In this document: positions 9,145-17,575 of the stretch, piece by piece
Layout of the letters: each line of letters starts with the position of its first letter
Position numbering within the stretch: position 1 is the first letter of the stretch
Notes under the pieces: generated by a model
What the model saw: the letters and a program-made list of their open reading frames with translations, nothing else
Database searches by the model: none
Told to the model about the DNA's origin: nothing
Assembly (NCBI GenBank): GCA_030834895.1
Contig: JAUQXA010000051.1
Location: 41,535-105,534 of the forward strand
Direction: 5' to 3'
Origin: Anaerolineales bacterium
GTDB lineage: Bacteria > Chloroflexota > Anaerolineae > Anaerolineales > Villigracilaceae
DNA length: 64,000 bases
Translations under genes and position numbers: made by a program

Positions 9145-10233
9145 TTACTTCCTGCTTTTCTTTCCGTTGCCTTCTTCCTCCACACGACCAAAGATCATAC
9201 GCCCAGCGGCGGTTTGCAGGACCTTGGTGATATTCACATCCCTGTATTCGCCAATGTAGTCCTTGCCGTTTTCCACAACCACCATCGTGCCATCATCCAT
9301 GTAGCCCACACCCTGGCTGTGTTCCTTGCCTTCCTGAATGATGTTAATGCGCAATGCCTCGCCTGGCAGCACCACCGATTTGACCGCATTCGCGAGTTCG
9401 TTGATATTGAGCACGGTCACACCCTGCAGCTCGGCGATGCGGTTAAGGTTGTAATCGTTGGTGAGCACCGGGCTTTTGAGTTGCTTGCCCAGCACGATCA
9501 GTTTGTCATCCACTTCGCGTACGCCGTCCACGTTAATGTCGGAGATGCGGACGAGGACATTGGGGAGTTTTTGCAGTTCAGCCAAAACCTCCATGCCGCG
9601 GCGTCCGCGCTGACGGCGCATCCCATCGGGGGAGTCTGCGATATATTGCAGTTCGTTCAGCACAAAGCGCGGGATGAGCAGAGTGCCCGGAAGGAAGCCG
9701 GTCCTGGCAATATCCGCTACACGCCCGTCGATGATGACGCTGGTATCCAGCAGGATGTTGCGGTTGAGGTTGGTCCATGAGGAGGAAGAACCGCCTTCAC
9801 CGTTGCGTCCGCTGAGGGCGCTGAGCAGTCCCATGATGTCGCCCTGGCGCATCACAAAAAGGGAGACACCAAAGTAGGCGAAGACAATAACGCCGACGAA
9901 GGGAAGCACCTCGCCAAAAGGCTTGGGCAGGAGGGAAAGCGGAAATCCGAGCAGGGCCGCAATCAACAAGCCGACGACCAACCCCGTCAACCCGGCGAAC
10001 AAACTCTCGGCAGAGAGCCGCCCGAGCAGGGAACGCATGGCACGCGCGGGACGGGTGGTGAAATACGGCGTCAGGATGAGCCCCGTCAGGGCACCCACCA
10101 ATCCAAAGACTGTTGTGGTTACGTAGGGGTCCGTTATTGTCGGGTTTGCCCTTGCAACGTCAAACCCCCAAAATCCACCTGCAACTGCCAGTGCAACCAT
10201 TCCAATAATGCGGAGAATGAATTCAAAACTCAT
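9145..10233 (-). CDS. PIN-TRAM membrane protein (YacL-like)
   Basis: A 362-residue protein. About four N-terminal membrane helices (residues 1-145) are followed by a PIN nuclease domain beginning LLDTSVIIDGRVADI, with further acidic residues (ELQYIAD, VDDKLI, TNDYNL), then a C-terminal TRAM domain (GEALRINIIQEGKEHSQGVGYMDDGTMVVVE). This is the YacL architecture: a predicted membrane-tethered metal-dependent ribonuclease with an RNA-binding TRAM fold. The start at MSFEFILR has GGAGTT just upstream; the longer frame to 10338 adds an unlikely N-terminus. Confidence 0.88.
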   Translation of the reverse strand: MSFEFILRIIGMVALAVAGGFWGFDVARANPTITDPYVTTTVFGLVGALTGLILTPYFTTRPARAMRSLLGRLSAESLFAGLTGLVVGLLIAALLGFPLSLLPKPFGEVLPFVGVIVFAYFGVSLFVMRQGDIMGLLSALSGRNGEGGSSSSWTNLNRNILLDTSVIIDGRVADIARTGFLPGTLLIPRFVLNELQYIADSPDGMRRQRGRRGMEVLAELQKLPNVLVRISDINVDGVREVDDKLIVLGKQLKSPVLTNDYNLNRIAELQGVTVLNINELANAVKSVVLPGEALRINIIQEGKEHSQGVGYMDDGTMVVVENGKDYIGEYRDVNITKVLQTAAGRMIFGRVEEEGNGKKSRK

Positions 10234-10383
10234 CAATAACTCCTTTTCATAAAATTTGACCGTCCGCAGGTTCCCACGATTTTCCACGCGACGGTGGGAA
10301 AAACAGATGAAAAAATAAATCCAATCGCATAATAGCACGGGTAATAATCCCCGTCAATCGCAGCGTCTGAACTCATATAATAT

Positions 10384-10392
10384 TGTTATAAT
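10384..10392 (+). promoter_or_regulatory. extended -10 promoter upstream of moaA
   Basis: TGTTATAAT fits TGN-TATAAT, and a second TATAAT overlaps just upstream at 10376. No good -35 is seen. About 90 bases of leader follow before moaA. I looked for a molybdenum-cofactor riboswitch there and could not recognise one. Confidence 0.5.
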
Positions 10393-10490
10393 TTGGGGAT
10401 GTCTGCGACCGAAATCCTCGATTTTTTGGCAGTTCCGCCCTAAATCTTGAGGAAACTTTAGAGTTTTAGGCAGTCTCACCAGGAAACCCC

Positions 10491-11471
10491 ATGGCAATTG
10501 ACCGTTTTGGACGAAACATACATTATTTACGGATCAGCCTGACAGACCATTGCAACCTGCGCTGTGTCTACTGCATGGCTGAAGACATGACCTTTCAGCC
10601 AAATGCCGACTTGATGCAGGATGACGAAATCCTGTTCTTTACGCGTCTCTTTGCCGGCTTTGGTTTCGACAAGATTCGTTTGACGGGTGGCGAACCAACT
10701 GTCCGCGCGAATGTGGTGGAGATCGTGCGCGGCATTGCATCCACGCCGGGCATCCACTCGGTTTCGATGACGACGAATGGCGTCCTGCTCAAAAAACTGG
10801 CCAAGCCTTTGGCGGAGGCGGGACTCCAACGGGTCAACGTCAGCATAGATACCATGAATCCGGAAAAGTTCAAGCGCCTTACCCGCTGGGGAAAGCTGGA
10901 GGATGTTTGGGAAGGGATTCTCGCGGCGGAAAGAGCGGGACTTGCGCCCGTCAAACTCAATGCTGTGGCGGTCAAAGGATATAACGAGGAGGACCTGATC
11001 GACCTTGCCGCGCTGACGATTGATCGTCCCTGGCAGATGCGTTTCATCGAGATGATGCCCTTTGCCGGCGCGACCGATGTGCAGGTCAACCAGGTGGTAA
11101 CGATGGCACAGATCAAGCAGAATATTGAGTCTGAGTTCGGTCCTTTGGAAGTCTCCAACAATGGCGAACTGGATGGCGAAGCGCAGGTCTTTCACATCCC
11201 CGGCGCCAAAGGCGACATCGGCTTCATTTCGTCGGTGACACAGCCGTTTTGTTCCTCCTGTTCCCGTGCCCGCCTTACCGCTGATGGAAAACTACGCCTG
11301 TGTTTGCTTCGTGAAAAGGAAGTGGACCTGCTCACGCCTTTACGTGCCGGCGCAACGCTTGAGGAATTACGTCGACTCATTCTTGATGGCGTGTGGGAAA
11401 AACCCTGGGGACATGGATTGGCAGACGGGCTGATTCCGCTGAACCGCGTTATGAGCGAAATTGGAGGATAG
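10491..11471 (+). CDS. moaA: GTP 3',8-cyclase (molybdenum cofactor biosynthesis)
   Basis: A 326-residue radical SAM enzyme for the first step of molybdopterin synthesis. The SAM cluster motif C21-N-L-R-C25-V-Y-C28 is present, the second [4Fe-4S] site is CSSCSRARLTADGKLRLC, and the conserved C-terminal Gly-Gly (MSEIGG) is intact. Length is typical. No other moa genes are in the window. It forms a two-gene unit with the HAD hydrolase 7 bases downstream. Confidence 0.95.
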   Translation: MAIDRFGRNIHYLRISLTDHCNLRCVYCMAEDMTFQPNADLMQDDEILFFTRLFAGFGFDKIRLTGGEPTVRANVVEIVRGIASTPGIHSVSMTTNGVLLKKLAKPLAEAGLQRVNVSIDTMNPEKFKRLTRWGKLEDVWEGILAAERAGLAPVKLNAVAVKGYNEEDLIDLAALTIDRPWQMRFIEMMPFAGATDVQVNQVVTMAQIKQNIESEFGPLEVSNNGELDGEAQVFHIPGAKGDIGFISSVTQPFCSSCSRARLTADGKLRLCLLREKEVDLLTPLRAGATLEELRRLILDGVWEKPWGHGLADGLIPLNRVMSEIGG

Positions 11472-11478
11472 CTTTGCT

Positions 11479-12189
11479 GTGAAGAAGATCAAGGCGGTTT
11501 TATTCGATCTCGATGGCACGCTCTTTCAGTATCTTCCCACCTCCGGGGAAGTCTTTTTGGAATATCTCACGCAGGCCGGTTTCCATATCTCCCAAGAGGA
11601 TAGAATCCGCGCCGAGCATTGGGTGCATTATTATTTTGCCCACTCGGCCGAAATCCAGGACGACGATAAAACTTTCGGCGGGGATGTAAGAGGCTTTTGG
11701 GTCAACTTCACGCGGCGACGATTGATGGCCTTTGGGCTTTCACAGTCCCAGGCGTGTGAACTGGCCCCGCCGGTTTCCGACTTCATGAGCGAAACCTACA
11801 GGCCAAAGGTTTATGTCCCGGAAGACGCGCATACACTTTTGGAATTGTTGAAAGAATCCGGTTATGTGCTTGGGATGGTTTCCAATCGTGAGTATTCATT
11901 TCGTGAAGAAATGCAGGAGCAAAACCTGGACTGTTATTTTCAATTCTTTTTGGCTGGCGGCGAGATCAAGTCGTTCAAGCCCGACGCCTTGATTTTCCAA
12001 CATGCCCTTGCAATGGCCGGGACATCGGCACAGGAGACGATGTACATCGGCGATAATTATTTTGCCGACATCCTCGGTTCGCGCCGCGCCGGTCTGACGC
12101 CTGTCCTCTACGACCCAATCCGCCTCTTCCCCGAAGCGGACTGCGCGGTCATCCAGTCATTTGCCGAATTACCCGAGTTGCTGACCTGA
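11479..12189 (+). CDS. HAD-superfamily hydrolase
   Basis: A 236-residue HAD phosphatase. Motif I is LFDLDGTLF, motif II is the MVSNR stretch, the Lys is in KSFKPDALIF and motif IV is YIGDNYFADI; the helical cap lies between motifs I and II. It probably acts on a small phosphate ester. GTG at 11479 is preferred because GGAGGA at 11463-11468, inside the end of moaA, sits 10 bases before it. It is likely translated with moaA. Confidence 0.8.
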   Translation: MKKIKAVLFDLDGTLFQYLPTSGEVFLEYLTQAGFHISQEDRIRAEHWVHYYFAHSAEIQDDDKTFGGDVRGFWVNFTRRRLMAFGLSQSQACELAPPVSDFMSETYRPKVYVPEDAHTLLELLKESGYVLGMVSNREYSFREEMQEQNLDCYFQFFLAGGEIKSFKPDALIFQHALAMAGTSAQETMYIGDNYFADILGSRRAGLTPVLYDPIRLFPEADCAVIQSFAELPELLT

Positions 12190-12215
12190 TCATTTGATGT
12201 CTTGTTCATATATTG

Positions 12216-12250
12216 AACGCCGCGAGCGGATAACTGTTCGCGGTGTTTAC
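12216..12250 (+). terminator. probable terminator of the moaA-HAD unit
   Basis: AACGCCGCGA pairs with TCGCGGTGTT over a 12-base loop. The T-tract after it is short, so efficiency is uncertain. A TAAAAT at 12253 may be the -10 of the malic enzyme gene. Confidence 0.5.
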
Positions 12251-12314
12251 GTTAAAATGGGAATTGAACCAACGGAAAGTTTAAGCGCCAAGGTGTAAAA
12301 CCAAAGGAGGCAGT

Positions 12315-13664
12315 ATGGCTTGGGAACGAAAACTCATTCGCACGGTACGCGTCCGTAATTCGCAGAAGAAGGGTGTGTTGGGTAAGCTGTTGACCGCCAT
12401 TGCGGATGCGGGCGGCAATATCGGCAGTCTTGTGCTGCTGACTGAGACTTCGCAGAACGTGGTGCGCGACATTACTGTCACCGCGGAGGATGAAGCGCAC
12501 CTCGAAGCGATTTTGGAAGCCATGCGGAATAACGAAGGCACGCGCGTACTGGAAGTTCGCGATGAAGTGCTGGAATTGCACCAAAAGGGCAAGATCGCCA
12601 TCCGCTCGCGCTACCCAATTGACTCATTGACCACCCTGCGCCGCGTGTACACTCCCGGTGTGGCAGAGGTTTGTCTGAAGATTGCCAAGGACAAGTCGCA
12701 GGCGCGGTTGTATACCAGTATCAGTCACATGGTCGCCATTGTTTCGGATGGCACGGCGGTGCTTGGGCTTGGGGATATTGGTCCGCTGGCGAGCATGCCC
12801 GTGATGGAAGGCAAAGCCATGCTGATGGAAACCCTCGTTGGACTTTCGGGGATTCCCATTTTGCTGAATACAAAGGATACCGAAGAAATCATTGCCGCGG
12901 TGTACGCCATCTCGCCGACCTTTGCCGCCATTCAATTGGAGGATATCTCCGCGCCGCGCTGTTTCGAGATCGAGCAAAGGCTGCAAGCCATGCTCGACAT
13001 CCCGGTGATGCACGACGACCAGCACGGTACGGCGGTGGTCAGCACGGCGGCATTAATAAATGCGGCACGCGAGACAGGCACAGACTTGAACAAAGCTGTC
13101 ATCGGGCAAATTGGGCTTGGGGCGGCGGGACATGCCATCGGTCAGATGATGATAAGGCTGACCGGGAATCCAGTCTACGGCGCGGATCTGAGTCCCGAAG
13201 CGCTAAATCGATTCGAAAAAGCCGGGGGCATTAAATCCAATCTAAAAGAGGTTATGGAAAAATGCGATATTGTAATCGCCACCACCGGAGCGCCGAACCT
13301 GATCAAGCCTGAAATGGTCCGCAAAGGACAGATTATCCTCGCATTGTCGAACCCGAATCCAGAGATTGACCCCGATGTGGCGCTAGAATGTGGCGCGGCT
13401 TTTGCGGTGGACGGTAAATCGGTGAACAACGTGCTGGGCTTCCCCGGCATCTTCCGTGGCGCGGTGGATGCAAATGTGCCGCGTATCACCCACGAGATGT
13501 TGCTGGCTGCGGCTCATACCATCGCCGAGATGACCCCGCCCGGTGAACTCGTCCCCAGCCCGCTGGATAAGAAGGTGCATCGCGCCGTGGCTCGTGCCGT
13601 GGCTGAGACGGCCATCAAGCAGGGCATCGCCCGCGCCGATTACGTCCCTTACGTGGAGGAGTGA
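12315..13664 (+). CDS. NAD-dependent malic enzyme with N-terminal ACT domain
   Basis: A 449-residue malic enzyme that oxidatively decarboxylates malate to pyruvate. An ACT domain occupies about residues 1-85 (VRNSQKKGVLGKLLTAIAD), suggesting amino-acid control. The catalytic part shows YTPGVAEVC, the metal and Lys region and the HDDQHGTAVV motif. The Rossmann motif is GLGAAGHAIG. Length fits the short bacterial class. GGAGG precedes ATG by about 6 bases. Confidence 0.93.
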   Translation: MAWERKLIRTVRVRNSQKKGVLGKLLTAIADAGGNIGSLVLLTETSQNVVRDITVTAEDEAHLEAILEAMRNNEGTRVLEVRDEVLELHQKGKIAIRSRYPIDSLTTLRRVYTPGVAEVCLKIAKDKSQARLYTSISHMVAIVSDGTAVLGLGDIGPLASMPVMEGKAMLMETLVGLSGIPILLNTKDTEEIIAAVYAISPTFAAIQLEDISAPRCFEIEQRLQAMLDIPVMHDDQHGTAVVSTAALINAARETGTDLNKAVIGQIGLGAAGHAIGQMMIRLTGNPVYGADLSPEALNRFEKAGGIKSNLKEVMEKCDIVIATTGAPNLIKPEMVRKGQIILALSNPNPEIDPDVALECGAAFAVDGKSVNNVLGFPGIFRGAVDANVPRITHEMLLAAAHTIAEMTPPGELVPSPLDKKVHRAVARAVAETAIKQGIARADYVPYVEE

Positions 13665-13692
13665 AAGGCAAAGGATAAAGAGGAAGGATGAA

Positions 13693-13730
13693 AAAAGATG
13701 ACCTGTCTGGAAAAAGCAGGTCATCTTTTT
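13693..13730. terminator. bidirectional terminator
   Basis: AAAAGATGACCTG pairs with CAGGTCATCTTTT over an 11-base loop and carries T-runs on both strands. It separates the convergent malic enzyme and aminotransferase genes. Confidence 0.85.
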
Positions 13731-13756
13731 AAGAATTACCAATTACAAATTACCAA

Positions 13757-14998
13757 CTACGCCGGCACTTTATCCTCACAAGCCAACGCCTCTTTCAAGG
13801 TGATACCCAACCTTGTGATTCCCTCGCGGATGTCTTCCGGTTTGGAGAACGAGAAGTTGAGGCGCATGGTGTTCTTGCCGCCGCCGTTCGGGTGGAAGGC
13901 AAATCCCGGCACGAACGCCACTTTTCTTTCGATGGCAACCTTCAACACTTCGGCTGCATCGATGTTTTCGGGCATGACACCCCACAGGAACATGCCGCCC
14001 AAAGGTTTTGTCCAGGTGACACAGTCGGGAAAAATTTCCTCCATCATCTCGATCATCACATCGCGCCGTTCCTTGTAGGTGGCGCGGATGACTTTCACAT
14101 GCTCATCCAGGAAGCCGCCTTTGGCAACCTCATAGGCGACATGCTGGTTGAAGGACGATGTGTGTAGGTCCGCGGCTTGCTTGGTCATCACCAATTTGCG
14201 AATCACCTGCGGTGGGGCGATTACCCATGCAAGGCGCAGTCCGGGGGAAAGCAGTTTCGAGAACGTGCTCAGATAGATGACATTGCCGGTGTATTCGCCA
14301 TCGTTTTCATTGCGATATCGGCTGTCGAGGGCGACTACCGACGGGATATGGTCACCGTCATAGCGCAGCTGCCCATAAGGGTCGTCTTCCACAATCGGCA
14401 CCCCATATTGGTCCGCCAGCACGATGAGCCGCTGGCGGCGCTCAAGGCTTAGAGTGGAGCCGGAGGGATTCTGGAAATTCGGGAGAACGTAAATGAACTT
14501 GGGACCGATGCGCAGGGCCTCCTCCAAATAGTCCATGATCATTCCGTTTTCGTCGGATGGAACGGAGATATACTGCGCGCCGTACGCATTCCATGCCTGC
14601 AATGCGCCCAGGTAGGTCGGCGATTCCACCACGATATAATCACCGCGGTTGATGAACAACCTGCCGATGAAGTCCAACGCCTGCTGCGAGCCGGAGGTGA
14701 TCATAATGTTTTCAGCGCTCACCCGCACGCTGTATCGCGCGTTGTGACGGGCAATCATCTCACGCAGGGGCAGGTAGCCTTCTGTAGTGCTGTATTGCAA
14801 AGCCTGTGCGCCGTGATCTTGCAGAACCGCATTGCACGCCTCCTGAAATTCCTTTATCGGGAAAACCTCAGGCGCGGGCATTCCCCCTGCAAACGAGATA
14901 ATATTGGGCTGTTCAGTGTACTTCAACAGTTCACGGATGACGGAACTCCCCATTTTCTGTGTACGATGAGCGTAGCGATACTCCCAGGGTGTTTGCAT
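13757..14998 (-). CDS. PLP-dependent aminotransferase (LysN/MocR-type fold class I)
   Basis: A 413-residue fold-type I aminotransferase. ISFAGGMPAPEVFP at the N-terminus, the TSGSQQALDFIGR loop, VEDDPYGQLRY, and STFSKLLSPGLRLAW with the PLP-binding Lys match the 2-aminoadipate/branched-chain/aromatic aminotransferase group. Substrate cannot be fixed from sequence alone. The leader upstream, with a Leu/Ile-rich peptide and a terminator, suggests branched-chain amino acid metabolism. AAGGAG precedes ATG. Confidence 0.88.
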   Translation of the reverse strand: MQTPWEYRYAHRTQKMGSSVIRELLKYTEQPNIISFAGGMPAPEVFPIKEFQEACNAVLQDHGAQALQYSTTEGYLPLREMIARHNARYSVRVSAENIMITSGSQQALDFIGRLFINRGDYIVVESPTYLGALQAWNAYGAQYISVPSDENGMIMDYLEEALRIGPKFIYVLPNFQNPSGSTLSLERRQRLIVLADQYGVPIVEDDPYGQLRYDGDHIPSVVALDSRYRNENDGEYTGNVIYLSTFSKLLSPGLRLAWVIAPPQVIRKLVMTKQAADLHTSSFNQHVAYEVAKGGFLDEHVKVIRATYKERRDVMIEMMEEIFPDCVTWTKPLGGMFLWGVMPENIDAAEVLKVAIERKVAFVPGFAFHPNGGGKNTMRLNFSFSKPEDIREGITRLGITLKEALACEDKVPA

Positions 14999-15020
14999 TT
15001 ATTCTCCTTGGTGTGAAAAT

Positions 15021-15055
15021 AAAAAAACCTGACAGGTACGTGTGTACCCATCAGG
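15021..15055 (-). terminator. leader terminator (attenuator) upstream of the aminotransferase gene
   Basis: On the minus strand a 12-base stem, CCTGATGGGTAC with GTACCTGTCAGG (two G-T pairs) and loop ACAC, is followed by seven T. It lies only 22 bases before the aminotransferase ATG. A weaker competing hairpin (GTCAG with CTGAT) overlaps its first arm, and GGCAT-TTTC-ATGCC forms another hairpin at the end of the leader peptide. Confidence 0.8.
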
Positions 15056-15064
15056 CTAACTGAC

Positions 15065-15112
15065 CTAAGGCATGAAAATGCCCAAAAACAGGAGGCGTAT
15101 CAACAAATCCAT
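15065..15112 (-). CDS. Leu/Ile-rich leader peptide
   Basis: A 15-codon ORF encoding MDLLIRLLFLGIFMP, with five Leu (TTG, TTG, CTC, CTG, TTG) and two Ile. It ends 9 bases before the attenuator stem. This composition and position are those of leader peptides that sense charged tRNA-Leu or tRNA-Ile through ribosome stalling. The ribosome site (AAGAG, close to ATG) is weak. Confidence 0.6.
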   Translation of the reverse strand: MDLLIRLLFLGIFMP

Positions 15113-15311
15113 ACACTCTTATCTTAACCAGATTCCGTTAAATCTGCAACCCATTTAAGGTAATTGTATACTTTGTGTTAGTTCATAAATTTGTTCAGGA
15201 AACTCTGGCATTTAGCCTCCCCGTGCAGAATAAACGAAAGCAAAATCGACTTCCGCTTTCCGATAATTTCACAGGCAGAGTTGATCTTGCAATCTCCCAG
15301 TCCGGAATGGT

Positions 15312-15731
15312 TCAAGTCAGATTTCGTTCAATGATCTTCTCGACCGAAGTTCGCGTGTAGGAATCCAGCGGGAGGCGGAGCGCCTCTTCCGGACTCACCC
15401 AAACGTGCTCCTCCGCCTCATCATTGAGTTCCACTTCGAGCGAGTTGGTTTTGCAAGCGAAGTCGAAGAAGATGAAGTGTCGCCGTTTCCAAAACGAGGG
15501 GTCGTAGATGAACTGCTGGAAGTTGATAAATTTCAAGTCGTAGACATCCAGCCCGGTCTCTTCCTTCGCCTCGCGGATGGCGGCTTCTTCCAGTCGTTCG
15601 CCCAGTTCCACATGTCCGCCGGGGACAACGTATTTCTCGGGCCATTTGTGACTTTTCAACAACAGCAACCTGCCTTCCTGGTTGAAGATGAAAACACCCA
15701 CTGTTGATTCGGGAAAAATCTGGTCTGACAT
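15312..15731 (-). CDS. Nudix hydrolase
   Basis: A 139-residue Nudix phosphohydrolase. The box is complete: G-x5-E-x7-REAKEETGL, starting at GGHVELGER. Such enzymes clear or process nucleoside diphosphate derivatives; the substrate is unknown. ATG at 15731 has AAGGAG upstream. The longer in-frame extension runs into a dispersed repeat and is unlikely to be translated. Confidence 0.85.
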   Translation of the reverse strand: MSDQIFPESTVGVFIFNQEGRLLLLKSHKWPEKYVVPGGHVELGERLEEAAIREAKEETGLDVYDLKFINFQQFIYDPSFWKRRHFIFFDFACKTNSLEVELNDEAEEHVWVSPEEALRLPLDSYTRTSVEKIIERNLT

Positions 15732-15741
15732 ACTTCTCCTT

Positions 15742-15822
15742 ATGTCATTGTGAGGAGCGTTCTTTGCGACGAAGCAATCCCCTGTCAACAAGAGGCTGCT
15801 TCGTTCTTCGCAGCGACATTAC
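15742..15822. repeat. TCATTGCGAG-family repeat
   Basis: TGTCATTGTGAGGAGCG begins a pair of opposed half-elements (GACGAAGCAATCCCCTG and GCTGCTTCGTTCTTCGCAG) between the Nudix and EamA genes. Related elements are at 18505 and 31970. No protein is encoded. Confidence 0.7.
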
Positions 15823-15825
15823 ATC

Positions 15826-16683
15826 CTATCCAAAAATCGCAATCACCATCACGCCTGCAAACACGATTGCCGCCCCCACCACACGGATGCCGCCCATCTC
15901 CTCCTTGAGGAATCTCCAGCCGAGGAATGCCCCGATGACCGCGCTCACCTCACGGATCGCGCCCGAATAGCTGAGCGGGGCAAAGGTGTAGGCAAACAGC
16001 GCCAGCATGTATGCCACCAAACCAAGTACGCCGCCAAGCAACAGGTATCCGCGATTGTTCTTCCACATCTTTGCAAATCCGCTCCATCCGTAATGATGGG
16101 TCAGATAGGGTGTGGTGACAAAGGGAAGCATCACAAACATCGAAAGTCCATATGGCAGGGCGGGTCCACTTTTAACGGCTCTGCCGTCAACGAAGGTGTA
16201 AACCGAAATGATGAACGCCACCGCCAGTGCGGTAAGGATTCCGCGCAGGTGTGGCTTTTCACCGTCCCTGCCTTGAATCAACGTCGTCGCCCCGATGACC
16301 ATCATCCCGCCGGTGATCATTGCCAGCCCGAGGTAACCGCCCGCCGTCAGTTTTTCGTGCAAAAAAATCGCAGCCCACAATACCAACAACGCGGGAGCGC
16401 CCCCGCGCGCAATGGGATAGACGAGCGAAAAGTCATGGTCGCTGTAGGCAATGCAAAGCAGAATGAAGTAAACCGCTTCGAGAAACATGCTGAGGACCGC
16501 CCAGCCCCACATCGAACGCGGGGGAAGTCCGGTGATGAGGATGCAGGCGAAAGCAAAAATGCCGCTCAGGATGACCTGCCAGCCCATGGCAATATATTTT
16601 TCGTCAGAGCTCTTGAGCAGGAAATTCCACACCGCGTGCATGGATGCGGACAGGAACAACAGGATAATGGCTGTGATGGGCAT
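15826..16683 (-). CDS. EamA/DMT-family transporter
   Basis: A 285-residue protein with about ten hydrophobic helices in two EamA halves. The start MPITAIILLFLSASMHAVWNF and the second-half pattern ending SAVIGAFLGWRFLKEEMGG are typical of drug/metabolite transporters. Substrate unknown. It lies 3 bases after the alpha/beta hydrolase gene on the same strand, so the two are probably co-transcribed. Confidence 0.85.
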   Translation of the reverse strand: MPITAIILLFLSASMHAVWNFLLKSSDEKYIAMGWQVILSGIFAFACILITGLPPRSMWGWAVLSMFLEAVYFILLCIAYSDHDFSLVYPIARGGAPALLVLWAAIFLHEKLTAGGYLGLAMITGGMMVIGATTLIQGRDGEKPHLRGILTALAVAFIISVYTFVDGRAVKSGPALPYGLSMFVMLPFVTTPYLTHHYGWSGFAKMWKNNRGYLLLGGVLGLVAYMLALFAYTFAPLSYSGAIREVSAVIGAFLGWRFLKEEMGGIRVVGAAIVFAGVMVIAIFG

Positions 16684-16686
16684 GGA

Positions 16687-17553
16687 TTATCTCAGGAATT
16701 CAATGAGTTTTTGGTTGACCTCTTCACTGGCGTCGTGTTGAACCCAATGCGTAGCCTTGTCGAAGAAGGTCAACTCGCCCTTGTCGCACAGATCAATCGA
16801 AGGCTGCGCCATGTCGGAACTTAGCGCAACATCACGCTTGCCCCACAACATCATCGTCGGGATGTGAACCCGCCGTGCGGATGGCTTTTTGTGACTGAAA
16901 GCGGAACGCACATTCCGCCACATGACGGCGCGATACCAGTTCAGCATCCCCGTCAACGCTCCTGTTTGCGACCAGGCTTTTTTGTATTTAGTCATATCCG
17001 CTTCTGTGAATGTGGTTTTGCGCCCGGAGCGGGTCAACATCCGCGCGAGATATTCGAAATCGTTCCTGCTCAAAATCCATTCCACAAGCCAGGGGATTTG
17101 AAAGAAGAAAACGTACCAGGATTTTTTCCGCTGGGTGGAATTGTGCAACACAAAGTCGGTCATCACGTCGAGATGCGGCACGTTGAGGATGGCAAGTTTT
17201 TCCAGCCGTTCGGGGTGATTGATGGCAACCGTCCATGCCACAGCCGCACCCCAGTCGTGACCGACCAGCCGCGCTTTTTGAATCCCAAAGTGATCGAACA
17301 AGCCGATAACATCTTTTGCGAGAACATCCACATCGTAGGCAGAGACTCCCTTTGGTTTATCTGAAAGGTTGTATCCGCGCTGGTCCGGGACAACGACCCG
17401 GAATCCCGCCTCCACCAACGCAGGAATTTGTTTCCTCCAGCCGTAATGGAATTCCGGAAACCCATGCAACAAAATGACCGGCGTCCCGTTTTCAGGTCCA
17501 TCGGTCATGACATACAGGTTGATGTTGTTCGTCTGAACGAATTGGCTTTGCAT
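16687..17553 (-). CDS. alpha/beta hydrolase, epoxide-hydrolase-like
   Basis: A 288-residue soluble alpha/beta hydrolase. LLHGFPEFHYGWRKQIP contains the HGxP oxyanion motif. The nucleophile elbow VGHDWGAAVAW has Asp where esterases have Ser, as in epoxide hydrolases and haloalkane dehalogenases. A cap domain follows, and the late His is in THWVQHD. ATG at 17553 is chosen because conserved sequence starts there. It follows the cytochrome c gene by 22 bases. Confidence 0.85.
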   Translation of the reverse strand: MQSQFVQTNNINLYVMTDGPENGTPVILLHGFPEFHYGWRKQIPALVEAGFRVVVPDQRGYNLSDKPKGVSAYDVDVLAKDVIGLFDHFGIQKARLVGHDWGAAVAWTVAINHPERLEKLAILNVPHLDVMTDFVLHNSTQRKKSWYVFFFQIPWLVEWILSRNDFEYLARMLTRSGRKTTFTEADMTKYKKAWSQTGALTGMLNWYRAVMWRNVRSAFSHKKPSARRVHIPTMMLWGKRDVALSSDMAQPSIDLCDKGELTFFDKATHWVQHDASEEVNQKLIEFLR

Positions 17554-17575
17554 TCCGCAAAGTATAACGGAAAAC

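Noticed and set aside
10393..10490. Possible molybdenum-cofactor riboswitch in the moaA leader
   Set aside because: The leader is short and lacks the conserved stems I would expect; only a promoter and a short leader can be supported.
15000..15180. Possible T-box upstream of the aminotransferase
   Set aside because: No T-box bulge sequence or specifier loop could be found; the leader peptide with terminator explains the region better.
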